Both the position numbers and the translations under genes were made by a program. 64,000 nucleotides of DNA from an uncultured Prevotellaceae bacterium (GTDB lineage Bacteria; Bacteroidota; Bacteroidia; Bacteroidales; Bacteroidaceae): the NCBI GenBank assembly GCA_947169115.1, contig CAMVOK010000013.1, positions 1-64,000 of the forward strand. The letters are read 5' to 3'. Positions 46,398 through 54,745 of this stretch are shown here, piece after piece. The notes under the pieces were generated by a model that did not search any database, had not been told where the DNA came from, and saw nothing but the letters and a program-made list of their open reading frames with translations. Within the stretch, counting starts at the first letter, position 1, and the number at the start of each line of letters is the position of its first letter.

Positions 46398-47209
46398 ACT
46401 ACAATATCTTCCACATCCGTGATGCAGTCCTGCCAACCGTCCATGACTACAGCTGGACTATGAGTGGTGAGGATAACCTGTACGTTGGGATTCAAGTCGC
46501 GAACCAACGAAACGAGTTGTTTCTGCCATTCAAAATGCAGGCTTACCTCGGGCTCGTCCATGAAGAGGACATAATGCTCACGGTTCTGCACTAACACGGT
46601 TAGCAGGATAATGAGCATCTGTTTCTCGCCCGACGACAGTTGATATGGCTCTATCGTCCCTCCGTACTGACGGAAGCGTATCTCATTCGAATCACGGTCA
46701 ATCGTCTTTCCCGTGCCTCCGAACAGTTCATCGACAATATCCTGGAAATGAGCCTTCTCTTTCACCATCTGCTGTGCCTGCCACTGGGCATCCTCGCCTC
46801 CTGAGGTCAGTATCTGTATCATCCGGTTGGACAGGTTCACCTGATAATCGAGGTAGCGACGTTGTAGCATGTAGAGTTGCAGGTCGAGTTCCGTCTGCAA
46901 CTTCATGTCGGCCACTTTCGAAAGCAGTTCGCTCGTCACTACGGCACGATCGAAAGAGCGTATCACGTCGAACTTCACCGTGTCTGCATCCTCTGGACTA
47001 TACGTGACGGTCACCCCATCGAGGCTCCGCTCCATGTCACGGTACTCCAGAAGGTTCTTCACAACACGGTTTAGGATGGTGCTCTTCCCCACCCCATTCA
47101 CACCACTGAGGATGTTCACGTCGGGACGCAAGTCCCACACGATGTGTCGCCTTCCGCTCCACAGTGAGTCTATTTCTATCCTTTGGATGTAGTCTGCCGT
47201 TTTTTTCAT
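46370..47209 (-). CDS. ABC-type AAA ATPase paired with DUF4435
   Basis: I start at MKKTADYIQRIEI (47209), giving 279 aa; an upstream reading adds a histidine-rich stretch unlike the family. Motifs are Walker A SGVNGVGKST (K42), ABC-type signature LSSGEKQ (about 190), Walker B VLFMDEPEVSLH (about 213) and a switch histidine in TTHSPAVV. This is the SMC/OLD-like class of AAA_21 ATPases. Together with the downstream TOPRIM DUF4435 gene it forms a two-protein ATPase-effector pair resembling PARIS or two-gene OLD systems, although this ATPase is shorter than AriA. A promoter-like TTTG, 20 nt, TATCTTTC precedes it. Its last codons and stop derive from a dispersed repeat. Confidence 0.82.
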   Translation of the reverse strand: MKKTADYIQRIEIDSLWSGRRHIVWDLRPDVNILSGVNGVGKSTILNRVVKNLLEYRDMERSLDGVTVTYSPEDADTVKFDVIRSFDRAVVTSELLSKVADMKLQTELDLQLYMLQRRYLDYQVNLSNRMIQILTSGGEDAQWQAQQMVKEKAHFQDIVDELFGGTGKTIDRDSNEIRFRQYGGTIEPYQLSSGEKQMLIILLTVLVQNREHYVLFMDEPEVSLHFEWQKQLVSLVRDLNPNVQVILTTHSPAVVMDGWQDCITDVEDIVVDEEELKRS

Positions 47210-47330
47210 GGTTATACGTTTTATACGAAAGATACGATTATGCGAGTGATTATGCAAAAATAATTATAATAGCATTATAAAACAAATGTCTGCCTATATT
47301 TTTGCCAGATACCCGACAAAATAGGAGAGA

Positions 47331-49160
47331 TTACTTTTTTCCTTCGTACCAGTGGCGGAGGACATCGAAGGATTGCTTACGCTGACCCTGGTCAGAGATA
47401 ATACCCTTACGGTTGAAGTGGTCTTGTATGCCAGGAAGGAGGCGACGAGGCGAACGGAAATCCTTAAGACACCATGGGCAGGTGCCGGCAAGGCCAGGAA
47501 TTTTGTCGAGCATGTCGAGATTCTCGCGATAGAGGCGTGCCTGGAACTCCTCAGTCCAACGTTCGTTCTCCGCCCCATGTTTGCCAGCCAAGGCACCGCC
47601 CCCAAATTCGCTGACGATGACAGGCTTCTCATAGGGAACTTCCCACTTCATCTTAGGTGCATCCGAAACGTCGCGATACCAGCCAACGTACTGGTTGAAA
47701 CTGACGACATCGACGTACTCATGCATATTGTCCTGCAAACGATTGATGTAGTTAGAGGCAGAAAGCACTTCCATAGCCATGCTGATAAGACGTGTGGAAT
47801 CCTGACTTTGAGCCTCACGAGCCAAAGTGGAAAGGAAACGGTCGCGAGCCTCACCGTGCGGAGTTTCGTTGGCAATGGACCAAATGATGGTAGCACAGCG
47901 GTTGTGGTCGCGGTGAATCATATCGGTGAGTTGGCGACGGGCATTGTCGAGCGTCTGAGGATTGTCCCACGCAATGCTCCAATAGACGGGAATCTCCTCC
48001 CAGAGCAACATGCCCTGACGTTCGGCTTCGCGGATGGTTATTTCGTTGTGTGGGTAATGCGCAAGGCGAAGGAAGTTACACCCTGCAGCCTTGGCCCAGG
48101 CGATGAGGGTATCGGCTTCGGCCTTGGTTGTCAAGCGCCGATTGGTATAAGCCGATTCATCGTGGACACAGATGCCACGCAAGAAAATGGGCTTCCCGTT
48201 GAGCAGTATCTCACGGCCTCGGGTCTCAATGGTGCGGAAACCTATCTGGTCCTTGAGTGCTGAAGGTTGAGAGTTAGCCTTCTGCTCTTGGTCTTCTTCC
48301 AACGTAATGACTATGTCGTAGAGTTTCGGATTGTCGGGCGACCAGAGTTGGGGGGTTGTTTTCGTAAGAGGCAGTGAGGCCTTACCTTGAGCATCCGTTT
48401 CAATGGTCTTCTTTACTTTTAGTTCGGGAATCGTGAGGGTCACCCTAAGTCCAGCCTCGGGTTTGTTTAAGCTGACGGAGAAATAGATTCCTTTTTCAGC
48501 CAACCTCAACGAATAATCTTCTATATAGGTATTACGCACGCACACGAGAAGTACATCACGCGTCAAGCCTCCATAGTTCCACCAGTCGAAAACGCGAGTA
48601 GGCACGTTGTCACGATGACGTTTGTTGTCCACCTTCACGACAAGGGAGTTCTGCCCCGAACGAAGGACATCGGTGACATCGTAACAGAAGGGTGTGAAGC
48701 CTCCCACATGCTTACCCAGTTCCTTGCCATTGAGGAATACCATAGCCTCGTAGTTGACAGCACCAAAGTAGAGCAAGAACCTCCCCTCACCCTCTCCCAT
48801 GGTGGAGGACTGGGGGAACTCAAACGTCCGCCGATACCATACCGTACCTTCATAGAGGTAAAGCATGGAGTCCTGCGTGTTCCAATCACCTGGCACGCAC
48901 ATGGTGGGAGAGTTGTCGAAACTATATTCAATGAGGTCGGTGGGGCGTTGTGGCTTGGCATCGTTGAAATAGCCCCAAGGCAGTTTTTCCATGTGGTAGC
49001 CATAGTACCCCTGTTCCTGCGGATCGGCAAAATAATGCCAATCTCCATTGAGAGAGACAATATCGCGGGCAAAGATATTCTGGGGCACAGGAACCTCCTG
49101 AGCGTGAAGGGTGAAGAGCAAACTATGGAGGATAAGCGTTAGCAATGATAAACGTTTCAT
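47331..49160 (-). CDS. Exported GH2 glycosidase (beta-glucuronidase/beta-galactosidase-like)
   Basis: The start at MKRLSLLTLILHSLLFTLHA (49160) gives a signal peptide and 609 residues. GH2 domains: sugar-binding (ARDIVSLNGDWHYFADP, DWNTQDSMLYLYEGTVWYRR), Ig-like and TIM barrel with acid/base E432 in WSIANETPHG and nucleophile E518 in VSEFGGGA. The short three-domain form resembles beta-glucuronidases, but I could not confirm a glucuronate-recognising motif, so beta-galactosidase remains possible. The start codon overlaps the glycerate-kinase stop (ATGA). A weak G/C-rich palindrome at 48772-48812 encodes STMGEGEGRF in the sugar-binding domain. Confidence 0.85.
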   Translation of the reverse strand: MKRLSLLTLILHSLLFTLHAQEVPVPQNIFARDIVSLNGDWHYFADPQEQGYYGYHMEKLPWGYFNDAKPQRPTDLIEYSFDNSPTMCVPGDWNTQDSMLYLYEGTVWYRRTFEFPQSSTMGEGEGRFLLYFGAVNYEAMVFLNGKELGKHVGGFTPFCYDVTDVLRSGQNSLVVKVDNKRHRDNVPTRVFDWWNYGGLTRDVLLVCVRNTYIEDYSLRLAEKGIYFSVSLNKPEAGLRVTLTIPELKVKKTIETDAQGKASLPLTKTTPQLWSPDNPKLYDIVITLEEDQEQKANSQPSALKDQIGFRTIETRGREILLNGKPIFLRGICVHDESAYTNRRLTTKAEADTLIAWAKAAGCNFLRLAHYPHNEITIREAERQGMLLWEEIPVYWSIAWDNPQTLDNARRQLTDMIHRDHNRCATIIWSIANETPHGEARDRFLSTLAREAQSQDSTRLISMAMEVLSASNYINRLQDNMHEYVDVVSFNQYVGWYRDVSDAPKMKWEVPYEKPVIVSEFGGGALAGKHGAENERWTEEFQARLYRENLDMLDKIPGLAGTCPWCLKDFRSPRRLLPGIQDHFNRKGIISDQGQRKQSFDVLRHWYEGKK

Positions 49161-50281
49161 ATCGTAATGTGTTTTATGGTTCCTGTTATTCGGGTTGCCG
49201 CCATGTCGGGACGGATACATTCTTCAAGTGGACTATCAGGAGGATTCACACATAGCACTTGAGAGAAGCCTGCATCGAGCAGCGCCTGACGGTCACGGAC
49301 TTGTCCGGCAAGGAGTATAACAGGAATGTCCAGTGACTTTGTCTTCTGTAGGATGGCGTATGGCAGTTTTCCCATAAGGGTCTGACAGTCGGCACGACCT
49401 TCGCCGGTGATAATAAGAAAAGGCTCTCCATCTGTGCTCCCTGCAGAAGGCAGAGGGAGGGTCTGTAAGGTTTGGCTGATAATGAATTCCGCTCCACTGA
49501 TACGGCGGGCACCATAGTATTGCATAAGGGCATAGCCAACACCGCCTGCGGCTCCTGCCCCTGGCTCCTGGCTATAATCGTAAGCAGGAGATGCATTCGC
49601 TAAAGCGAACGCCACAGAACGGGAAGCTGAAGCGAACGCCACAGAACGGGTCTCCAGTTCGGAAAGCATAGCGGAAAGGGCTTCTGGCGACAAGGAGGGA
49701 GAAGCCTTCTGCGGAGCAAAGGTATAGGTGGCCCCATTGGGTCCAAAGAGTGGATTGGTAACGTCGGTGGCGATGGTAATGTTTAAGGACTGAGGGATTG
49801 ACGAATGGCCTCTTTCAACAAGGGCTTCCAACATACCCATACCACAATCGCTGGTGGCAGAACCACCTAAGCCAACAATGATGTCCGTGACTCCACGTTG
49901 CAAGGCATCGGCTATGAGTTGGCCGGTACCATAACTGGATGCTACAAGAGGATTACGTTCCTCGGGTTTCAACAGATGGAGACCACTGGCTTGTGCCATC
50001 TCAATAACGGCAAGTCCCCCTCCAACTCCCTCTTTGGGGGGAGAGTAAAGATAGTCGGCCTTGATGGGACGCATGAGAGGGTCGAGAGCATTAATCGTGA
50101 CACGCTGATAAGAGCCCGTTGGCTCTACCGCATCGAGAAAGCCTTCGCCCCCGTCGCTCATAGGAAAGCACTGCACCTTGGCATCGGGCCAACGGGTCAA
50201 TACGCCACGCCGTGCGGCCTCGTTCGCCTCACTACTGGTAAGACACCCTTTCCACGAATCTATGGCTATGATGACATCCAT
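49157..50281 (-). CDS. glxK: Glycerate kinase (GK-I family) with three in-frame repeat tracts
   Basis: The enzyme phosphorylates D-glycerate to a phosphoglycerate feeding glycolysis. The 374 residues show the family blocks IAIDSWKGCLTSSEANEA, PMSDGGEGFLDAV, TDIIVGLGGSATSDCGMGM, GAAGGVGYALMQ and ITGEGRADCQTLMGK. Three segments look foreign. SPPKEGVGGG (50010-50046) comes from a G/C-rich palindrome. RSVAFAS..RSVAFAL (49603-49650) comes from a 21-bp direct repeat. YSQEPGAG (49550-49580) comes from 'gctcctgcccctggctcctgg'. All catalytic blocks remain intact. It sits 20 bp after the SpoIIE-type phosphatase gene and is coupled to the GH2 gene. Confidence 0.9.
   Translation of the reverse strand: MDVIIAIDSWKGCLTSSEANEAARRGVLTRWPDAKVQCFPMSDGGEGFLDAVEPTGSYQRVTINALDPLMRPIKADYLYSPPKEGVGGGLAVIEMAQASGLHLLKPEERNPLVASSYGTGQLIADALQRGVTDIIVGLGGSATSDCGMGMLEALVERGHSSIPQSLNITIATDVTNPLFGPNGATYTFAPQKASPSLSPEALSAMLSELETRSVAFASASRSVAFALANASPAYDYSQEPGAGAAGGVGYALMQYYGARRISGAEFIISQTLQTLPLPSAGSTDGEPFLIITGEGRADCQTLMGKLPYAILQKTKSLDIPVILLAGQVRDRQALLDAGFSQVLCVNPPDSPLEECIRPDMAATRITGTIKHITI
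49603..49650 (-). repeat. 21-bp direct repeat inside the glycerate kinase gene
   Basis: 'aagcgaacgccacagaacggg' occurs exactly twice (49603-49623 and 49630-49650), 27 bp apart start to start (nine codons). It yields a duplicated RSVAFA peptide between conserved kinase blocks. Confidence 0.92.
50010..50046 (-). repeat. G/C-rich palindrome inside the glycerate kinase gene
   Basis: 'tccccctccaactccctctt' followed by 'tggggggagag' lies in frame and encodes YSPPKEGVGGG just before the conserved AVIEMAQASG block. Confidence 0.8.
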
Positions 50282-50301
50282 ACGGCCACGAAGATGGGGA
50301 C

Positions 50302-52515
50302 TTACAATTTTTTGCGGAGCGTCAGCACGTTATGACCATCGACATACTCATAGTTGATGGAGTCCATAAGCTGACGAACAAGATAGATGCCAAGGCCACC
50401 GATGGGACGTTCCTCAGCAGATAGCGAAGTATCGACCTCCTTCACTGCGGTCGGGTCGAAAGGTGCACCGCTGTCGGTTATTATGAACTTGAGGCGCACA
50501 TCGTTGGCATGAGCCTCAATGTTAATATTTCCCTTCGTACCCTTGGGATAGGCGTAGTTCATGACATTGACGACGGCCTCCTCAACAGCCAGATTCAAGT
50601 TCATCGTCATCGGGGCATCAAATCCCATTGCCTCTGCGACATCCTCAACAAAGGCAGAAAGTCGGGGCACGGCCTCCACATCGTTGGGTAACGTAATGCT
50701 GCGCGACAATCGTTCCTCAAGCTGTTCCTTGGTGTATTGCACGGCCAGCATCGTCAGGTCGTCGCTTTGCACGGCTTCGGCCACAAACTGCTGAACGGCT
50801 TCGTTCATGCGATTAATCAATGTCGCCGGATTATTATGATTGTCCTTACCGACAACCTCCAAAATACGCGCCTCGCCAAACTGTTCGTGCACGACATTCT
50901 CGGCTTCTGACAAGCCATCGGTATAGAGGAAGATGGTTGTACGGGGTGATACTACCGATTCCTGTGTAACATACTTCCAGTCACTCATAAGCCCCACAGG
51001 GATATTCGACTCTACAGGCAATGTACCCACACCATTTCCCACCAGAATGGGAGCACAATGACCTGCATTACAATAGTGGAGACGTCCCGTAGGCAGATCG
51101 AGTACACCAACAAAGAGGGTGACAAACATGTTACTATCGTTCATCTCACTCATGGCAGAGTTCATGGACTCCATGATACGCCCGGGATTGGCTTCCCGCA
51201 CGGAAACACTGCGGAAGAGACTACGTGTGACGGCCATCACTAACGAAGCAGGAACGCCCTTGCCCGAAACATCACCCACACAGAAGAAGAATTTCTCGTC
51301 GCGGATGAAGAAGTCATAAAGGTCGCCACCGACTTCCTTGGCAGGAAGAAGAGTTCCATATACCTCCACATCGTCACGCTCGGGGTATGGTGGAAAAGTC
51401 TTCGGTATCATACCCATCTGAATGGCACTGGCAATGCGCAATTCGCTCCCCATGCGTTCCTTCTCGGCATTGGCTATCTGTAAACGGTTGAAACCTCGAA
51501 TGGTACGAAACAGAATGTAGGTCATAAGGAGCATACCTGCAATCATCAGCAAGAACAGGGCAAGTCCCACCGTGCGGAGGCTATGGTATATCTCATCAGA
51601 CGAGCATACCACGGCCATAGACCATCCGGCATCGCCTTCCACGGGCGCATAATATACGAACTTCTCATTTCCTTGTCCGTCCTTGACGATAGATACGCCG
51701 CTCTTCCCACCTAGCATCTCCCGGCCTATGCTGTTTATAGTGGTGTCCTCCATGCGCTTGGCTGCCGCATAGATGTTTTGCTTCATCACTGTACTGTCAA
51801 CGGGACAAGCCAGTATCTTGCCCTCACGGGAGAGCATGAGGTTATAGCTGGAGGGGTAGATGGGATGGGCATTGATGGTTGTGCTCAACCATTCGAGAGA
51901 TACGTCAGCACCTAATACGGCCACTACCCTGCCACCTGCATCGTGTATGGGCATGACGTAAGTGCAAAGCATCATCTTTGCACCAGCCTCATCGTAGTAA
52001 GGTTCTGTCCATGTTCCCGGGTCGGCGGTGAGACCTGTCTTGAACCACGTCTGTTGCAAGTAGTCATGTGAGGCCGAACCTATCTGCATCTCTTCAATCA
52101 CGCCTCCATCACGCTTGGCCACGTAAGGCTCGAACCAATGTCCCTTCTGGGGGTAATAATCGGGGATAAACGCTACCCCGCATCCCACAATGGTGGGGTT
52201 ATGCTCCACAAGCCGACGCATGGCATTATATATGGAGTCGGGTGTATCAAGTTCTCGTTCGATGGCCCATACCATATTGGACGATGCCACTTCAACGGCT
52301 ATCGTCACATTGCGAATATGCAGACTTGTCAGTTTTAGCTCCGCCTCTGCACGTGACCTGACTCCCTCTTGTATGCCCCAGGATGCATACAGGTATTGCA
52401 CGATGGCTGTTGTCTCGATGAGCACCGCAGCCGTTATAAGTATGGCCAGGCTCGACTTCGTCTGCATCGACTTACGCCAGCGTTTCCATTGGCCCTTTCT
52501 CCAATAATTAAACAT
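50302..52515 (-). CDS. Membrane sensor with SpoIIE-type PP2C phosphatase and RsbW-like HATPase domain
   Basis: The 737-aa signalling protein has TM1 (about 20-45), a large periplasmic dCache-like sensor (45-320) and TM2 (about 322-348, LFLLMIAGMLLMTYILF). Next come a linker with the AxxIQMGMIPKTFPP motif and a PP2C/SpoIIE phosphatase (about 380-590, GGDLYDFF, GDVSGKGVPASL, TDGLSEAEN). A C-terminal HATPase_c domain (about 615-737, NLAVEEAVVNVMNYAYPKG, DSGAPFDP, GGLGIYLVRQ) resembles anti-sigma kinases such as RsbW. A serine phosphatase and a serine kinase are thus on one receptor. The next gene upstream, 25 bp away, encodes a STAS domain, the usual substrate of both activities. The signal sensed is unknown. 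Confidence 0.88.
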   Translation of the reverse strand: MFNYWRKGQWKRWRKSMQTKSSLAILITAAVLIETTAIVQYLYASWGIQEGVRSRAEAELKLTSLHIRNVTIAVEVASSNMVWAIERELDTPDSIYNAMRRLVEHNPTIVGCGVAFIPDYYPQKGHWFEPYVAKRDGGVIEEMQIGSASHDYLQQTWFKTGLTADPGTWTEPYYDEAGAKMMLCTYVMPIHDAGGRVVAVLGADVSLEWLSTTINAHPIYPSSYNLMLSREGKILACPVDSTVMKQNIYAAAKRMEDTTINSIGREMLGGKSGVSIVKDGQGNEKFVYYAPVEGDAGWSMAVVCSSDEIYHSLRTVGLALFLLMIAGMLLMTYILFRTIRGFNRLQIANAEKERMGSELRIASAIQMGMIPKTFPPYPERDDVEVYGTLLPAKEVGGDLYDFFIRDEKFFFCVGDVSGKGVPASLVMAVTRSLFRSVSVREANPGRIMESMNSAMSEMNDSNMFVTLFVGVLDLPTGRLHYCNAGHCAPILVGNGVGTLPVESNIPVGLMSDWKYVTQESVVSPRTTIFLYTDGLSEAENVVHEQFGEARILEVVGKDNHNNPATLINRMNEAVQQFVAEAVQSDDLTMLAVQYTKEQLEERLSRSITLPNDVEAVPRLSAFVEDVAEAMGFDAPMTMNLNLAVEEAVVNVMNYAYPKGTKGNINIEAHANDVRLKFIITDSGAPFDPTAVKEVDTSLSAEERPIGGLGIYLVRQLMDSINYEYVDGHNVLTLRKKL

Positions 52516-52540
52516 TAAATATTAATATTTATGCATTAAA

Positions 52541-53770
52541 TTATAGATTCCAGTCACCAAACGTACTACTTATGTCAAGCAGGCGGTCCTTATGCTTCGT
52601 TACACGCTCGGCGAAGGCTTGCTGACACTCGCGTACAACGGCATCGGGGAAGGAATCGGAGAGCGACAGCCAACTGAAGTTGCGCACCACCCCAACCGTT
52701 TCAATCTGTTCCATGCGATGAGCAAATTCAGCTGCCGAGAGTCCCTCGAAATAGTACTGCATCGTCCGTTTCCAAAGGTCGAGTCCCACCTCACGCGGTA
52801 TGCCAATCATCTGCTCATAGTCGCCAATAAGGGCCACCATAGCCGATTGGGCATTTCCGAGGTCTATTATGGGATGACCGTAACTCACCTCGCCCATGTC
52901 TATGAGCATCAGTTCTTGCTCCGTTTCGCTATGCAAGCGCGATGCGGTTACATCGCCCTGCATCATGGCGTTCTTTGTCTGTAGGTCGCAATGCAACAAG
53001 CGATTGCCCTGCGGTATGGCAGAAACGATGCGAAGCAAGAGGTCGATGCTCGCCGCGTCAAAGTATCGGCCAATATGTCGCACGGCATTTTCCACACGCT
53101 CCATGGCACTGGGGATAAGGCTCGGTTGAGAAACCTGAATGCCATGCAACTGACGGAACAATCCAGCATAAAGACGTGCAAATTCGTCGATGCGTTCGGG
53201 TTGACGGCGAATACAGTTACTAAAGGTCTCAGCTTTCAGCAGTTCATAGACAAGGCCGTACTGACTGCCCACCCGCACCACGTCAAACGAAATGGGCGTA
53301 GGCATTCCCAAAACGAAAGCCTCCTTCGACATGGTTATCTCGCGTCGCACCTCGTTGATGTCGGAGCCTTCGCGAAAGACCTTAATGATGGTGTCGTCAT
53401 CAATGCGATACACCACACCCACGCCACCGCGGCCAATCTCTTCGCATCCCTCCACCGACATGCGGCGCAGAGCACGCTCCACCGTCATCATCTTCGTAAA
53501 GCCTGTCATCTCCAGCACTTGATACACCTCTGGACAAACCTCAGTAAGGCGGAAATTAGGGAAACGCTTACGCAAACCCAACAAAATGCGAAGACCAGAA
53601 CTGGAAAGATAGGTCAGTTGACTGGCATCGCACACCAACTGTTCCACAGGTCTTGCGGATTCCAATAAATTCTCGATGTCGGACTGCACCTCCTGAGAGG
53701 CTACCGTATCCAAACGTCCCTCCAAATACAAGGTAGTGCACGTTCCGTTAGTCGTTATGCGCGTTTTCAT
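52541..53770 (-). CDS. STAS-domain (anti-sigma antagonist) fused to an APH-like kinase
   Basis: I start at MKTRITTNGT (53770), where the STAS fold begins. Residues 1-105 are a RsbV/SpoIIAA-like STAS domain with the phosphorylatable serine region LTYLSSSGLR (Ser56-Ser58). Residues 110-409 form an aminoglycoside-phosphotransferase-like kinase: Gly-rich GRGGVGVVYR, Lys in TIIKVF, catalytic LLHCDLQTKN (D262) and LIDMGEVSYGHP. The kinase half resembles the TIGR02172 family. STAS linked to a kinase is uncommon. With the adjacent sensor-phosphatase-HATPase protein it forms a complete partner-switching circuit in two genes. Its output (sigma factor or kinase target) is not in the window. Confidence 0.85.
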   Translation of the reverse strand: MKTRITTNGTCTTLYLEGRLDTVASQEVQSDIENLLESARPVEQLVCDASQLTYLSSSGLRILLGLRKRFPNFRLTEVCPEVYQVLEMTGFTKMMTVERALRRMSVEGCEEIGRGGVGVVYRIDDDTIIKVFREGSDINEVRREITMSKEAFVLGMPTPISFDVVRVGSQYGLVYELLKAETFSNCIRRQPERIDEFARLYAGLFRQLHGIQVSQPSLIPSAMERVENAVRHIGRYFDAASIDLLLRIVSAIPQGNRLLHCDLQTKNAMMQGDVTASRLHSETEQELMLIDMGEVSYGHPIIDLGNAQSAMVALIGDYEQMIGIPREVGLDLWKRTMQYYFEGLSAAEFAHRMEQIETVGVVRNFSWLSLSDSFPDAVVRECQQAFAERVTKHKDRLLDISSTFGDWNL

Positions 53771-54040
53771 GATTTCTCTGTCTTCATGGTTATTCTGTGA
53801 TATCTGCGTGCTAAGGTACGAAAAATAGTTGAAAAAGCATAGCTTCAAGCATTAAAAACTTATTCTCCAACGCATAACAAAGGAAGAAGACAGAGAAGAC
53901 AAGCATCGAAACATTTTGTCACATACGCCACGACGTATGGCCGCCAAGAAGACGTCAATATAACGAAGGTACAACCTTCAAGACATTGAAGGAAGTACCG
54001 TCAAAGTATTGACGGAAATTTGACGGAAGTAAAATAAAAA

Positions 54041-54745
54041 TCAGAGAACAAGGAAGATGGCCGGTACCTTGCTAAGGTCGGGGAGTGAGAGTGTGCGCCA
54101 TTCGCCAATGGTGTGGGTATGAATCCACTCTTCCTGCGTGGTGATGCCAGCGGCAATACATAGGCGTGTCTTTGGATTAAGGGTACGGGTGAGCGTATCG
54201 AACATTTTACGATTACGATAGGGTGTTTCTATGAAGAGTTGCGTCTGACGCTCGCGTTGGGCACGCTGTTCGAGAGACTTCAACCGCTGAGCACGCTCAC
54301 CGTCGTCGATGGGCAGATAGCCATTGAAGGCAAAACTCTGACCATTCAATCCACTGGCCATGACGGCCATAATCATGCTATTAGGGCCAACAAGGGGAAC
54401 GACACGGATTCCCCGACGCTGGGCAATGCAGACAATGTCGGCACCCGGGTCGGCTACAGCCGGGCATCCCGCCTCGCTAATAACTCCAACGGGGTGGCCA
54501 TCGGAAATAGGTTGTAGATAAGAGGTGTATCGTCCTTCGTCTGCATGTTTACCCATCTCGTAGAACGTGCAATCGTCTATGGGAAACTCTCTGTCCACAC
54601 GGCGAAGAAAACGACGGGCCGTGCGAATCTCTTCGACGATGAAGTGACGAATCTGACGTACAACCTCGGTATTATACGTGGGCAGGACCTGTTCGATGGG
54701 GGTGTCGCCCAACGTGCAGGGAATTAGGTATAAAGCTGTTTCCAT
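54041..54745 (-). CDS. RsmI-like SAM-dependent methyltransferase (tetrapyrrole methylase fold)
   Basis: The 234-aa protein (start METALYLIPCTLGD, 54745) has the tetrapyrrole-methylase fold used by RsmI, which 2'-O-methylates C1402 of 16S rRNA. Recognisable blocks are VGVISEAGCPAVADPGADIV, VVPLVGPNSMIMAVMASGLNGQ, FAFNGYLP and TQLFIETPYRNRKM. It is shorter than canonical RsmI and lacks the extreme N-terminal GTLYVVATPIGN wording; this short version is common in Bacteroidetes. The start lies 22 bp inside the end of the glycosyltransferase gene, so the two are coupled. The 270 bp upstream of it toward the STAS gene, 53771-54040, hold only short repeated words (attgaagg, tgacgga) and no gene. Confidence 0.83.
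   Translation of the reverse strand: METALYLIPCTLGDTPIEQVLPTYNTEVVRQIRHFIVEEIRTARRFLRRVDREFPIDDCTFYEMGKHADEGRYTSYLQPISDGHPVGVISEAGCPAVADPGADIVCIAQRRGIRVVPLVGPNSMIMAVMASGLNGQSFAFNGYLPIDDGERAQRLKSLEQRAQRERQTQLFIETPYRNRKMFDTLTRTLNPKTRLCIAAGITTQEEWIHTHTIGEWRTLSLPDLSKVPAIFLVL

Noticed and set aside
45219..47209. Definitive PARIS anti-phage system
   Set aside because: The ATPase is markedly smaller than AriA and no other defence genes surround it, so it is reported only as a candidate.
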